Of a stretch of DNA of 64,000 nt, positions 34,340-45,158 are shown in pieces. The notes beneath the pieces were generated by a model. The model was not told where the DNA came from. It saw nothing but the letters and a program-made list of their open reading frames with translations, and did no database searches. The position numbers and the translations under genes are program-made. This DNA comes from Dactylis glomerata (Eukaryota > Streptophyta > Magnoliopsida > Poales > Poaceae). The stretch lies in contig QXEO01000433.1 of assembly GCA_007115705.1 (NCBI GenBank), forward strand, positions 1,852,803-1,916,802, written 5' to 3'. Position 1 is the stretch's first letter, and each line of letters starts with the position of its first letter.

Positions 34340-35125
34340 ATGAATTCGACGGTTTTTCGCTTTTAGCCAATAGCAGTGCAGGAATCGACGAAAGTCAAGA
34401 GATGGAGCTGACGATCAGAAGTTTAAGCATCTTAATCGGACCCTCGGGTTCGACCCGCCTCTCGGATTCGACGAAGCCAGATCCGTCGGCGAGTGAACCC
34501 GAGACAGAAGAAATGGTGGAATCATCTGAAGGCTCTTCCAGCGAGGTAAACTCACCAGTCAGCTTAGGAGAAGGGCAAATCGCAGAAGGCGATGAAATTC
34601 AGGAAAAATTCGACATGAAAGTAAAAGCATTTGGAACGCACAATAGCACAAGGGACCTCGCCACTGGAAATAGTGGCATCTCCAAAAGAGTACACCAGTT
34701 ATGCGTCATTATCACTGAAGCAGAAGAAGAAAACAATAATGAGGGAAACAAAGGGGTCGGCAGGCAAGTCGACAAGATAAGGGAGCACAACAGAAAGGAG
34801 AAGGAGAAAATTCACGTCTCAGCCGGAGAGTGGAGGATCATCATGTCAGCTATCAATCATGGCACAGAAGTACCCAAAGGCTCAAGAAGAGAAGTTCTAA
34901 TGGGGTATCAGTACGCATTACACCAGCACAAGAGGAAACTGAGAGAGGAAAGAGACATGTTTGTGAGAAGTCGAGATAATAACAGTTAGTCAAGGGAAGA
35001 GTATTGGGATGATTATAGTGATGATTCAGAGTACAGCAGGGAAAGGTGCGGAGACCGAAAACACAACAGAGGGACAACAGTGCAGAGTAGAGAGGAGAGG
35101 TACTCAAGAAGCATTACTCCACAGC
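34340..35125 (+). pseudogene. N-terminal gag fragment, third Tat family copy 1
   Basis: After several early stops the longest open part is 34402-34989 (MELTIRSLSILIG...). It aligns with 52640-53330: TIRSL, SSSEVNSPVS, SAGEWRIIMSAINHGTEVP against SAEDWNIIKAAIEHGAAIP, and REVLMGYQYAL against KEVLLGYHYAL. After TAG at 34987-34989 a Ser/Arg/Glu-rich stretch continues to about 35125, where sequence similar to Athila LTRs begins. The capsid, protease and all enzymes are missing, so this is a 5' fragment of about 1.2 kb. Confidence 0.7.
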
Positions 35126-35805
35126 TTTATATTTGTAATCTCCGGAGATACCTTGTATCATGGTGTGAAGGTGACTAGTGTGCGCATCATGTGTATCTTT
35201 TTGGTTAATGTCTCTATGAATTGTTGGTGTTTGTTGGAACCATCTAGTGCGTTCATGGTGATAGTGTGGGACAATCTAGTTTGGGGAAATACGGACTTTG
35301 AGGAGTGCTTCGTAGCCCTACGCATGATTAGTGTTCGTTTTCCATTGGAGAATTGTTTTGAGTTGCATACTGATGATAGTATCTATTGGTTCAATTATGT
35401 TATATTTGTTGGGAGTGTGTCCACTAGTGAAAGTATGATCCCTAGGCCTTGTTTTCAAGCTTTGCATACCGTTTACATTCAGTTTTGTTACATGTTTGCT
35501 CGCATAAATATTTATTTCAGATTACATTTACTACTTATAATCATCTCTACTACTTGTATTTCACTATCTCTTCACCGAACTAGTGCACCTATACATCTGA
35601 CAATTGTATGGGGTGTGTTGGGGACACAAGAGACTTTCTGTATCGTAATTGCAGGGTTGCTTGAGAGGGATAGCTTTAACCTATACCTCCCTGAGTTCGA
35701 TAAACCTTGGGTGATCCACTTAAGGGAAACTTGCTGCTGCTCTACAAACCTCTGCACTTGGAGGCAAAACACTGTCTACAAGAACAGACGCGTGCGTAGA
35801 CATCA
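35126..35805 (+). mobile_element. Athila LTR 3' part, joined after the Tat fragment
   Basis: Similar to the last ~700 bp of the inner element LTRs (23300-23990): TGTTGGGAGTGTGTCCACTA, then ATGATCCCTAGGCCTTGTTT and the end TAGACATCA at 35805. It does not match the second half of LTR a, although LTR d's first part does. The next base starts a Tekay LTR fragment. Confidence 0.7.
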
Positions 35806-36201
35806 GAGCCCATATAACATGTGGCTGTACAGGGAAGCTACTAAACCAGAAACCTATCCAATCTCTTATAGCCTGGGTGCTTTCCGCCGTGGTGTCAAAC
35901 ACCCTTTCACATGTAACCCAAAACCATTCACCCAGTTGTGTTGTTAAATGTTGTTTTCATTATAACAAAACAGATTTCATTCCTCACCACTCATAATCAC
36001 GAATCCCAAACAACGCATCTAGTAGCATAGCTAAGCAACTACCTACGATGGTGACAAGTAGTATTGTGATGAACATATGGCTATTCTACTAGGTTTTTAT
36101 AGCATAGCATATATAACTAAGAAAACATCATATTCATGCATCAATACTTAAAATAAGGTACATGCATAGGAAAAATATTGGGACAATGAAGTGACACTTG
36201 C

Positions 36202-36261
36202 CTTGGTCGGTGTTCACGTTCACACAGTCGAAGCAGTCACATGGGTTGCACTCCGGACAAT
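36202..36261 (-). other. Cysteine-rich microexon in Tekay 3' LTR (60 nt)
   Basis: Acceptor CATGTTAG, exon, then AAG|GCAAGT, a good GC-type donor. In phase 1 it encodes CPECNPCDCFDCVNVNTDQ (Asp first if the previous exon ends in G). The same exon occurs at 45158-45099 and, with other residues but the same Cys pattern, at 56736-56677. Confidence 0.4.
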
Positions 36262-37310
36262 CTAACATGGAAAACATTGACACAATAAGCATCCAGAGGA
36301 TACAAGCAAACAATGCACAACAAAAATAAATGTATGCATGATAGAAAACAAAATAATTTTGAATGCACTTTATAAATAATTTATAATCGATAAATAGAGT
36401 CTAAAATAGCTTTTATTACGTAACAAATAAACTTGCAGCAAGAAATAGTTTCAAAAATTTTGCTACAAGTTCTACTGGTTAGAAAAAACTAAAACCTTTC
36501 AAATGCAATTGGAATCGTGCAAAAATCATTTACAGAATTTAAAATATAGCCAAAACTCTATAATCACTATTTGAAATTACAAAAATCTGAAAGTTACGAA
36601 AACTTGAAAAATAACAGTACAAAACTGTTCCTCTCATTTTTAGGAATCCAATGGTATATTATTTGCAAAAACCGAGTTACTGAACAAAAGATATGAATTT
36701 TCTAAGATTCGCGTAAAATCTGACTATTAAAACGAAATTCGTAAACGGAAAGAATATTCTGGGAATATTCCGGGTGATGTGGCGGTGTCTGATTGGTCCG
36801 TACCCCTTCGCGCGGATTGGCTGTACGAGCCGTTGGATTGAGGCACGATCGGACGGCTCAGATCTGTTCGGAGAAGACTCACCGGTGACGTGAACTCCGG
36901 TGAGGTCGGCGGCTCGGCGGTGGACTCCAGCGGTCTCCGACGGTGGACTCCGGCGGTCTCCAGTGGTGGCAAGGTGGCGGACGAGGTGCGACATGCGATT
37001 GTGGTCCTGGTGACATCCTTGGTGGCGGCTAATTCTTCCCGGAACAGCGGCTACAGACGGATGGAGCTCTCCAACTTCGATTGAACTCCGGCGAGCAAAT
37101 GCGGCCGTCTCGGTAATCTATGCATGGGGAAAATAGGTGAGAAGGGGCGGTATAGTATGAGGAAGAGATTAGGGGCAAAAGGAGGGCTCGGGGGCGACGA
37201 ATTCGAGCTCTTACCGAGCTCCAATGGCGGCGCTCCGGCGAGAGATTGGAGCAGCCTGGCGGCTCAAAAAGCTACGGTTTCGGGGGAAAGATAGAGGGGG
37301 TCTACGGGTG

Positions 37311-37316
37311 TTTATA
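37311..37316 (-). promoter_or_regulatory. TATA box of Tekay 3' LTR
   Basis: GCCTATAAAC on the minus strand, ~600 bp into the LTR. The 5' LTR has GCCTATAAAT (51476-51471), and other Tekay-type LTRs here have GCCTATAAAA (50165-50158) and GCCTATAAGA (58063-58056). Confidence 0.55.
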
Positions 37317-37916
37317 GGCAAAGTTTCGTGGAAAAGGGGCAACAAAATCCGGCGATTTTTGGGGAGATCCGATCAATACAGAACACGTACGCGTGCAGAA
37401 CTCCTGGACCGAACTCAGTGATGACAGGCGAGTCCCAGCCGTCAGGGAAAAAAAAGAAAAAGGAAAAGGAAAAGACAGGGCGGGCTGGGCTGCTGCTCCT
37501 GGGCCAGCGGCACGTATGACCTGCCACGCGGGGAGGCGGGGGCGGCTGGCCGGCTGGGCCGGATTTGGCCCAGTTCGGTACGGCGGCTGATTCCTTTTTT
37601 TTTCAAAAAAACTGTTTTTTTTCTTTTTCAAATTTCTGTTTTAGTTTTAGGCCTATAAAAATAGCCAAATAAAATACGGAAAGATTGTAAAAATTCATGT
37701 AGCTTGTTAGAGCATTTAGGAATCCACTTTACACTAAACAAAGCTAAATAAAAATTTGTCACATGACAATTTAGCCTAATGGCTATGAAAGAAATTTGAA
37801 AAGAATAATGGGGTCTTTGATTGAAAACAAAACAAAACATTTTTGAGAATTGAAAAGTTTTGCATGATGGCATGATGCACAACAGAAATTCAATAATGAA
37901 AATCTGGGATGTTGCA

Positions 37917-37927
37917 AACCTATCCCC
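37917..37927 (-). promoter_or_regulatory. Polypurine tract of the Tekay element
   Basis: GGGGATAGGTT between the pol stop codon (37930-37928) and the 3' LTR. It would prime plus-strand DNA synthesis. Confidence 0.55.
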
Positions 37928-38035
37928 TTAAGATAAATCTAATCGTCGAGATTCGGAATGGCTAGCAAATAGGTTTGGGTGGTCTTCTCGTAGATCATCC
38001 TCTCGTTCCCATGTGGCTTCTTCTTCGGTGTGGTG
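37928..38035 (-). pseudogene. Tekay chromodomain, second half, and pol stop
   Basis: After removal of the solo LTR and one TSD the frame reads KVQWSHHTEEEATWERE, a classical chromodomain sequence. It continues DDLREDHPNLFASHSES to TAA 37930-37928. The insertion falls between the two His codons and the Glu run. The chromodomain would guide integrase to heterochromatin. Confidence 0.88.
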
Positions 38036-38951
38036 TGATAGGGTAAAGGTGCCCGATCTTTCGATGAGACGGATAGATATGATTTGTGGTGGAGGTCGAC
38101 GTTGATGATCCGACTACGAACATGCGAGATGTTGCACCTTAGCAATCGCTACACCAACCTCTGAGGCTATCGACCACGTGGGAGCGAGATCGACCTGACC
38201 ACGGGGGTCTATTCCTGCGAGCAATCGAAGAACAATGATTAAGCAATCAGAATTGCAGATGAATATGAAGATTGTATTACTCCCAGAGGGATGATAACAT
38301 CGGGTTCTGCAAGTGCGTAGTACAGGAGGTCTCGATGACGCTCGTGCCTATGGCGAAGTATAGCAATGGCTAAAACTTAATCTAAACAAAACCCAAGTCC
38401 TAATGATGGCTGGGTGGGAGTATATGAGGAGGAGAGGCAGGGATTTTCGTCCACCCTGGTAGGGGTGGCCGAAACAGGCCCTAGTTGGGCTTTCCTCCTC
38501 ACATGCGGACTCATTAAAAACCCTAAGTGGTCCACTTCGAAAATACATGGGTCTGGCCCATAAAATAAGGTTTCGCAGCACCCTTAAAAGGCTATGGACA
38601 ATTACTAATTGTAATCTTGAATATTTCATCCATGCATCCATCCTTGCTCATGGCTGCTTCAATGTCCTGAATTCTCCACTTGCAGCGTCTTCTTCCTGGA
38701 TCATATGCTTGTTGCCCTCTCCATGCATGACCATGCTCCAATGCTTGCCCCTCTCGTCCATGCTAAATCCTTCATTCCTAAGTAACACAAGTACATCTGA
38801 TTTAGGCAACATCATATTCTCATGTATGTTAGGAACGGTTCTGAGAAACGAAAGTACCTAATAATTTAGTTGCTTAGCATGAGCTCTAGTGAGAGGTCCT
38901 TGTACATGAGGATGTGTAGTGGTTGTATCAACAGTAGGGATGTCCTCATCA
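38036..38951 (-). mobile_element. CRM-clade solo LTR (916 bp) inside the Tekay chromodomain
   Basis: On the minus strand it starts TGATGAGGACATCCCTACTG and ends ACCTTTACCCTATCA. Perfect 5-bp target duplications TGGTG lie at 38031-38035 and 38952-38956. The start encodes DEDIP, then GPLTRAHAKQLNY; in CRM-type elements pol is known to run into the 3' LTR with this kind of ending. One TAA later the frame goes on with FLRTVPNIHENM-like residues. No internal domain is present, so it is a solo LTR left by recombination between two LTRs. Confidence 0.85.
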
Positions 38952-38956
38952 TGGTG

Positions 38957-40087
38957 ACTCCACTGAACCTTACAAAACCTGATCGGTTTGGTGCGAGTAA
39001 CTCTCTCTAACGTTTCAAGAATTTTGATAGGCTTCTCCTCATATGTGAGATCGCTCTCCAATTGAACCCCCTCGAGTGGGATTGTATCTCTTAGTGGTGC
39101 ACCTACCATGTCTGGATGGTACTTCTTCAACCGTGATACATGAAATACATTGTGAACTGCTGACAATGCCTCCGGCAATTCCAACTGATACGCAACTTCT
39201 CCTTTTCGTGCAAGAATTTTGTATGGCCCAATAAAACATGGTGCAAGTTTTCCTTTGATTCCAAATCTCTTCACTCCACGTAAAGGCAAAACTTTGAGGT
39301 ATGCTCGATCTCCTACCTCATATGTTACTTCCTTGCGTTTTGAGTCAGCATAACTCTTTTGTCGCGATTGAGCTACTTTTAGCCTATCACGGATAAGTCT
39401 AACTTTCTCCTCGGCTTCCTTAATCAAGTCAGGACAGAAGAAACTACGTTCTCCAACACCATCCCATAGCAATGGTGTTCTACACTTTTTGTCGTACAAC
39501 ACCTCGAACGGAGACATCCCTATGCTAGATTGATAACTGTTGTTGTATGAGAATTCTGCATATGGATAATTTTCATCCCAGCTAGATCCATAATCTAGAG
39601 CACAAGCTCTCAACATATCTTCCAGTATCTGATTTACTCTTTCAGTCTGTCCATCAGTGTGTGGATGAAATGCTGTACTAAACTCTAGTCTTGTTCCAAG
39701 TGATTCATGCAATTGGCGCCAAAAATGAGAAGTAAACTGAGTGCCTCTGTCAGAAACAATTCTCTTAGGAACTCCATATAAACACACAATCTTGTTCATG
39801 TAGATCTTAGCTAACTTGGTACTTGTATAAGTTGTCTTCACTGGTATAAAATGTGCCACTTTGGTCAAACGATCAACCACTACCCAAATAGAATCGTATC
39901 CTGATCTAGTCTTGGGCAATCCTGTGATGAAATCCATACCAATCTTGTCCCACTTCCAGTCAGGTATAGGCAATGCCTGAAACAATCCAACTGGCTTCTG
40001 ATGTTCAGCTTTCACTCTACTGCACACATCACACAAAGCAATGTACTCTGCAATTTCTCTCTTCATATTGGACCACCAAAATCTATC
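38957..40087 (-). pseudogene. Tekay integrase and chromodomain first half
   Basis: Integrase with zinc finger (HPGN..., then CDVCSRVKAEHQ), DDE core (GMDFITGLPKTRSGYDSIWVVVDRLTKVAHF, IVSDRGTQFTSHFW, HPHTDGQTERVNQ) and the Tekay/Del C-terminal motif (VGDRAYLKVLPLRG, GKLAPCFIGPYKIL, YQLELPEALSAVHNVFHVSRLKKYHPD). The chromodomain starts DLTYEEKPIKILETLERVTRTKPIRFCKVQWSHH and is broken by the solo LTR. The ORF appears to run on to 38858 only because of codons supplied by that LTR. A TGA at 40090-40088 closes it upstream. Confidence 0.9.
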
Positions 40088-40837
40088 TCACAGATTCATG
40101 GATATTTTGGTATTTCCTGGGTGTATCGAATATGGTGAATCATGAGCCTCTTGAAAAATCAACTTCCTAATCTCAGGATCATTAGGCACACACAGACGCT
40201 TCTCGAACCATAGCGTCCCTTGTTCATCCTCACAAAAACCTTCAACTTTGCCCTTGCTCATGTTCTCTTTTATTTCTACCATCTCACTATCTGCTTTCTG
40301 GGCTTCTCTAATTCTATCCAACAACGTAGGCTTCACTTCCATCGATGCTAGATATCCTTGCGGTACAATTTCTAACCTGAGATCCTTGAATTGCTCACAC
40401 AACTCCAACGGTCATTCTCCTGCGGTTAGTCCATTTACGTATGTCTTACGACTCAGCGCATCCGCTACAACATTGGCCTTCCCAGGGTGATACTGCGAAC
40501 TCAAATCATAATCCTTTATGAGTTCTAACCATCTACTTTGCCTCATGTTCAACTCCTTCTAAGTGAATATATACTTCAAGCTTTTGTGATCAGTGAACAC
40601 ATCACAATGCTTACCCATTAAATAATGTCTCCATACCCTGAGTGCATGTACAACTAAAGCTAATTCCAAGTCATGCGTGGGATAATTCCTTTCATGATGC
40701 TTTAGTTGACGTGAAGCATAAGACACCACTTTCCCATCTTGCATTAGCACACAACCAAGTCCTTGACGAGAAGCGTCACAATACACTTGGAAATCGTTCT
40801 GAATATCTGGCAAACATAAAACTGGCACACTCACCAA
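40088..40837 (-). pseudogene. Tekay RNase H and linker to integrase
   Basis: RNase H motifs: FQVYCDASRQGLGCVLMQDGKVVSYASRQLKHHERNYPTHDLELALVVHALRVWRHYL, then DHKSLKYIFT. A TAG (40561-40559) sits where Q of FTQKELN is expected, and then SQYHPGKANVVADALSRK follows. A TGA at 40414-40412 precedes PLELCEQFKDLRLEI. The linker to integrase ends HDSPYSIHPGNTKI, the start of the zinc-binding region. All parts share one frame. Confidence 0.82.
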
Positions 40838-41779
40838 CTATTGCTTCAATTTCTGAAAGCTAGCCTCACATGTGTCGGTCCACTCAAATTTCTTCTCCTT
40901 CTTCAACAGTTCTATCATGGGCTTTGCGATCTTGGAGAAGTTTTCAATGAATCCGCGATAATATCCACCAAGTCCTAAGAAACTCAGAATATCTCCTGCA
41001 TTCTTAGGCGATTCCCATTCAGTCACGGAAGCTACCTTACTAGGATCCACTTCAACTCCTTCAGCTAAAACTATGTGTCCAAGAAATCCCACTTTGTTCA
41101 CCCAAAAGTCACATTTGCTAAATTTAGCATACAACTTGTGTTCTCTAAGTTTCTCCATGATCAAACGTAGAAGTTTCTCATGCTCAACATCATCCTTTGA
41201 ATAAATCAATATGTCATCGATGAAAACCACCACAAATTTATCCAAATACTCTATGAATACCTTGTTCATCATAGTCATAAAATATGCCGGCGCATTTGTT
41301 AGTCCAAATGACATAACGGTATTCTCATATAAACCATACCTAGTGGTGAAGGCTCTCTTAGGTATGTCTTGTTCTCGAATCTTCAATTGGAAATATCATG
41401 ATCAAAGATCAATCTTTGGGAACATCTTGGCTCCCTTCAGTTGGTCAAATAGGTCATTTATATTAGGTAGAGGATATTTGTTCTTAATTGTTACTTCATT
41501 CAGTGAGCGATAGTCTACAACTAGCCTCTTGCTAGTATCCTTTTTCTCCATGTACAGAACAGGTGCTCCCCAAGATGATGAGCTAGGTTTAATAAAACCT
41601 TTATCCAGCTGCTCCCTAAGTTGCTTCTTGAGTTCTTTCAACTCATCCACATCCATCTTATACGGCCTCTTAGCTATAGGCCCAGTTCCTGGCATCAAGT
41701 CAATAAGGAACTCGACATCTCTGTCTGGTGGCATTCCTGGTAACTCCTCTGGGAACACATCCGGATATTCCTTCACTAC
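40838..41779 (-). pseudogene. Tekay reverse transcriptase
   Basis: RT begins EYPDVFPEELPGMPPDRDVEFLIDLMPGTGPIAKRPYKMD. It has KDTSKRLVVDYRSLNEVTIKNKYPLPNINDLFDQLKGAKMFPKIDL, then TGA 41404-41402 and TGA 41398-41396 within DLRSGYHQ. KIREQDIPKRAFTTRYGLYENTVMSFGLTNAPAYF and the FIDD catalytic box in FVVVFIDDILIYSKDD are kept. It ends GYYRGFIENFSKIAKP...FEWTDTCEASFQKLKQ before TAG 40840-40838. CGA to TGA and CAG to TAG changes explain the stops. Confidence 0.88.
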
Positions 41780-43317
41780 TCACACATCCTCTAGGCTAAC
41801 CCCCTTAAGAGAGTTCACCTTACTTCCCTTAAGCTCAAAGTTTGACTTGAAACGAATGCGTTTCTTTTCTGGGGTTGTGAGTGTTATGGTTCGTTTCGCA
41901 CAATCTATTATGCATTCATACTCTGTCATCCAATTCATGCCAAGAATCACATCTAAACCTTGTGACTCCAATACAATTAGGCTAGTGGGAAAACAATACT
42001 CTCCAATCCTTACGATTAACCGGTGGCATCCACTATTGGCCATTATTTCACCTCCTGGCGAGCTAACTCTAAGGGGTACACTAATGGCTTGGGTAGGTAA
42101 CTTATTTCTATCCACAAATACCCTTGATATGAATGAATGCGATGCACCAGTATCAAATAATATGAGTGCTGGGAAGTTATTGAGCAAGAACGTACCAATC
42201 ACAGCATTAGGCTCCTCATAGACTTCCTCCACATTGACATGGTTCACATGTCCCTTCTGGAATGGATTTGGCTTGTTCCCATCATCCTTCTTCTTCTCAG
42301 GGCAGTTAGTGGCATAATGTCCATTCTTGTGGCACTTGAAGCACTCCACAAGACTAAGATCCTTCTTGACGAAATCATTGTTGTTTCTAACACTATTACC
42401 TCCATTGTTATGCCCATTACCTCTTGCAGAGTTGTGATTGTTATGACTCTTGTGGCCATTATGGTGGTGGCCATTTCCTTTGTGGTGCTGATGTCCATTG
42501 CCACCATTATTGTGGTGGTTGTTCCCTCCATTCTTGTGAAAGCCAGAACCTCCATTGCCATCATGGAAGTTACGCTTGTGTGCAGGCTCATGATACTTGT
42601 TAGCATGGTGCTTCCTCTTCCTATTTTCTAACTTCTTCATCTTGTTCTCCAGAAGTATAGCTTGATCAAGGAGTGCCTGGAAGGTAGGAGTATATGCAAT
42701 TGACAGAGGAATAGACAATTCATCATTGATGCCCTCCAAGAACTTCTCCTTCCTCTTTGCATCAGTGGCACTATCATCTGGTTCATAGCGTGACAGATTA
42801 GTGAACTCATCAATGTATTCTGACACAGTGCGGTACCTCTATTTGAGATCACATAATTCCTTCTTCTTTAGGCTCATCACTCCAGATGAGATATGTGCAG
42901 CCCGGAATCCCTCCTGGAATGAGTCCCATGTCACCCCATCAATAGGGTGGGTGATCTGATAAGTTTCCCACCATTTTGCTATTGTTCCTTCCAGTAGATG
43001 AGCTACAAATCTGACCTTCTCACCATCAGTGCAGCCAATGGTCACCAAGTTCTTATTCACAGAGCGGATCCAATCAATAGCTTGCAATGGCTCGGTAGCA
43101 CGAGAGAACTTTGCTGGGCGGAGCCTCAAGAATCTTGCAAGCATATCCACTTGTGGAGGCGATGGTGGAGGTGGATTATTGTTGTTGTTGTTCTGATTCG
43201 CCAAGTTCTGAGTTAACAACTGATTAACTGCGCCTGTGCTCCCAGCAATTATTGAATCTCATTGCCATTGTTGTTGTTGTTGCCATTGTTGTTGTTGTTC
43301 TCACAATGTGGAGGCAT
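41780..43317 (-). pseudogene. Tekay gag and protease
   Basis: The ATG at 43317-43315 (MPPHCENNNNNGN) opens an Asn-rich start coded by an AAC/GTT repeat. A frameshift lies between there and 43219. Capsid motifs follow: RFLRLRPAKFSRATEPLQAIDWIRSVNKNL, EGTIAKWWETYQ, FQEGFRAAHIS, a TAG at 42841-42839 (KQRYRTV expected), SEYIDEFTNLSRYEPDDSATDAKRKEKFLEGI. A His/Asn/Gly-rich basic stretch precedes the zinc knuckle CFKCHKNGHYATNC. The protease has LILFDTGASHSFIS and VILGMNWM. It ends at TGA 41782-41780, where Arg of VRVVKEYPD is expected. Gag binds RNA through the knuckle; the protease cuts the precursor. Confidence 0.88.
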
Positions 43318-43819
43318 CTGTGGTTAGCATAGGTAAGTATAGATAGATAGAACTAAAGGAGAAATAACTCTACCCATAACATAGCAACAAACAAAAAAAC
43401 AAGGCAAGCACAATCTAACATACTAGCAATCGTCACACAAACAGCTTTACAAAAGATTTTTTATGGTTGTCATGAAAACAAGAAGAAAAATGACAACTCA
43501 TAATCCACACAACCTACGAATCTATCGATAAGTGTGTTTGGTCAGGGTTCCTAATGGATCATCTTGAATTCAAGATGTGGTCTTCAAATATGGTTCATGT
43601 TTTCCTAAGTAAGTAATCTAAAATGGGATATGAAACTTGCTAGTCAGTAAGCATGGCGTCCATCTATGTAAAATGATAGAGGTAAGAATTTACAAGAAAA
43701 CAAGTGTAAGAGAAGTAGAAGACTAGGATTAAATTAAGTTTTCAATCCTATGGTCTTCCTATTTCTAAAACATTTCTAAGGCCACGAACCTACAGTCAAC
43801 ATAGTGCTCTGATACCATC
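43318..43819 (-). promoter_or_regulatory. Tekay 5' leader with initiator-Met primer-binding site
   Basis: On the minus strand TGGTATCAGAGC (43817-43806) follows the LTR. It matches the complement of plant initiator tRNA-Met and is the standard PBS of chromodomain Ty3 elements. About 490 bp of leader separate it from the gag ATG; no other feature is seen in it. Confidence 0.85.
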
Positions 43820-44099
43820 TGAAGCGATCCAACCTGGTAAAGGTAGAATCTCTGTGCTTTTCAGTGCTAGTCCCTAGATCTCGCTAGCACACACACAGTT
43901 TGATGAATAAACAGAATAGCAAAATGTCAATTATTACAATGAATGATCCAGAGTATATTTATTACATCCTTGCACTGCCCATGGCTAGCGCAAATAAAAC
44001 TGAGTTCAAATTCTTGCGGAAACATACTGAAATAATAGAGCTCCATCAATGCCACAGGCGAACACGATGAGTGGAGACTCGTGGCCTATCATCGGTACC

Positions 44100-44119
44100 T
44101 TACTCGTTGTCGGAGAAAC
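44100..44119 (-). other. Terminal exon in Tekay 5' LTR
   Basis: After acceptor TGTTGCAG the frame left by the microexon (CAA G|) reads GFSDNE and stops at TAA 44102-44100. The coding part is 17 nt. The equivalent at 55683 also has 17 nt. Confidence 0.4.
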
Positions 44120-44478
44120 CTGCAACATTAAACATTGCAGCCATGAATGGTCAATACATTTAGAATTGTATTGGCAAATGTCACTATTTGGTGGATAAAT
44201 AAATGGCGCCTATTAACTACATGCATATTTTGCTGGTGGAGTTTAGGCTAATTTGCGCAAAACAATTGTTTCTTCCTACTTTTCAAAAGATTTTCTTTGA
44301 AACATTTTTGGACACACTGGAATCCACCAGGTGCTCCTAATTATGTACACGAGGAATCCACCAGGTGCTCATAATCCCTTGTTAACCCATCAAATTTTAT
44401 TAAGAAATTGGAATGATGAGATCTTCCAAACCGTTCTAGAATCCAGTCGCTCATAGTTGTCCATAACCGGGGACACGG

Positions 44479-44507
44479 CTAATCGATTAGTTTTACACCC
44501 TGCAGGG
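44479..44507. repeat. Palindrome pair in Tekay 5' LTR
   Basis: CTAATCGATTAG (44479-44490) and CCCTGCAGGG (44498-44507), both perfect palindromes, in a block shared by four Tekay-type LTRs. Confidence 0.7.
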
Positions 44508-45098
44508 GTTGTACACTTTACCCACATGACCCAGTTAGTCCCGTGTTATTCCAAATCTGCCAAGTGGGAATTGGACGAGAGAAGACCAGGACGAGACCTT
44601 TGGGAAACAGATTCCTGAGCCTGACTCCGGACCCATACACCTACACATCTACATCTGCTGGTCACGGCAGGTCAAGTTTCCATAACTTAGTTAGTCAAGA
44701 CAGAGCCCATATGACATGTGGCTGTACAAGGAAGCTACTAAACCAGAAACCTGTCCAATCTCTTTTAGCCTGGGTGCTTTCCGTCGTGGTGTCAAACACC
44801 CTTTCACATGTAACCCAAAACCATTCACCCAGGTGTTTCGTTAAATGTTGTTTTCATTATAATAAAACAGATTTCATTCCCCACCACTCATAATCACGAA
44901 TCCCAAACAATGCATCTAGTAGCATAGCTAAGCAACTGCCTACGATGGCGACAAGTAGTATTGTGATGAACATATGGCTATCCTACTAGGTTTTTATAGC
45001 ATAGCATATATAACTAAGAAAACATCACATTCATGCATCTATACTTAAAATTAGGTACATGCATAGGAAAAATATTGGGACAATGAAGTGACACTTGC

Positions 45099-45158
45099 CT
45101 TGGTCGGTGTTCGCGTTCACACAGTCGAAGCAGTCACACGGGTTGCACTCCGAACAAT
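45099..45158 (-). other. Cysteine-rich microexon in Tekay 5' LTR (60 nt)
   Basis: Same exon as 36261-36202: acceptor ACGTTAG, donor AAG|GCAAGT. It encodes CSECNPCDCFDCVNANTDQ in phase 1. The differences from the 3' LTR copy keep all cysteines. Confidence 0.4.

Larger units (their letters stand above)
35806..37916 (-). mobile_element. Tekay element 3' LTR, lacking its last ~0.9 kb
   Basis: Reads on the minus strand from TGCAACATCCCAGATTTTC at 37916. It is collinear with 44698-52089 once the Helitron and solo LTR there are removed. The U5 part (equivalent of 43820-44697) is missing and replaced by the Athila LTR end at 35805. A GCCTATAAA box lies at 37316-37311 and a cysteine-rich microexon at 36261-36202. 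It has a ~30-bp repeat (GGTGGACTCCGGCGGTCTCC) near 36920 not present in the partner. Confidence 0.82.

Noticed and set aside
35009..35947. 312-codon plus-strand frame
   Set aside because: It crosses three unrelated pieces (Tat gag, Athila LTR, Tekay LTR) and has no domain.
38858..38951. C-terminal ~30 residues of the Tekay integrase ORF
   Set aside because: They are coded by the inserted CRM solo LTR, not by the Tekay element.
42239..42631. Hydrophobic plus-strand frame
   Set aside because: Shadow of the His/Asn/Gly-rich gag tail on the minus strand.
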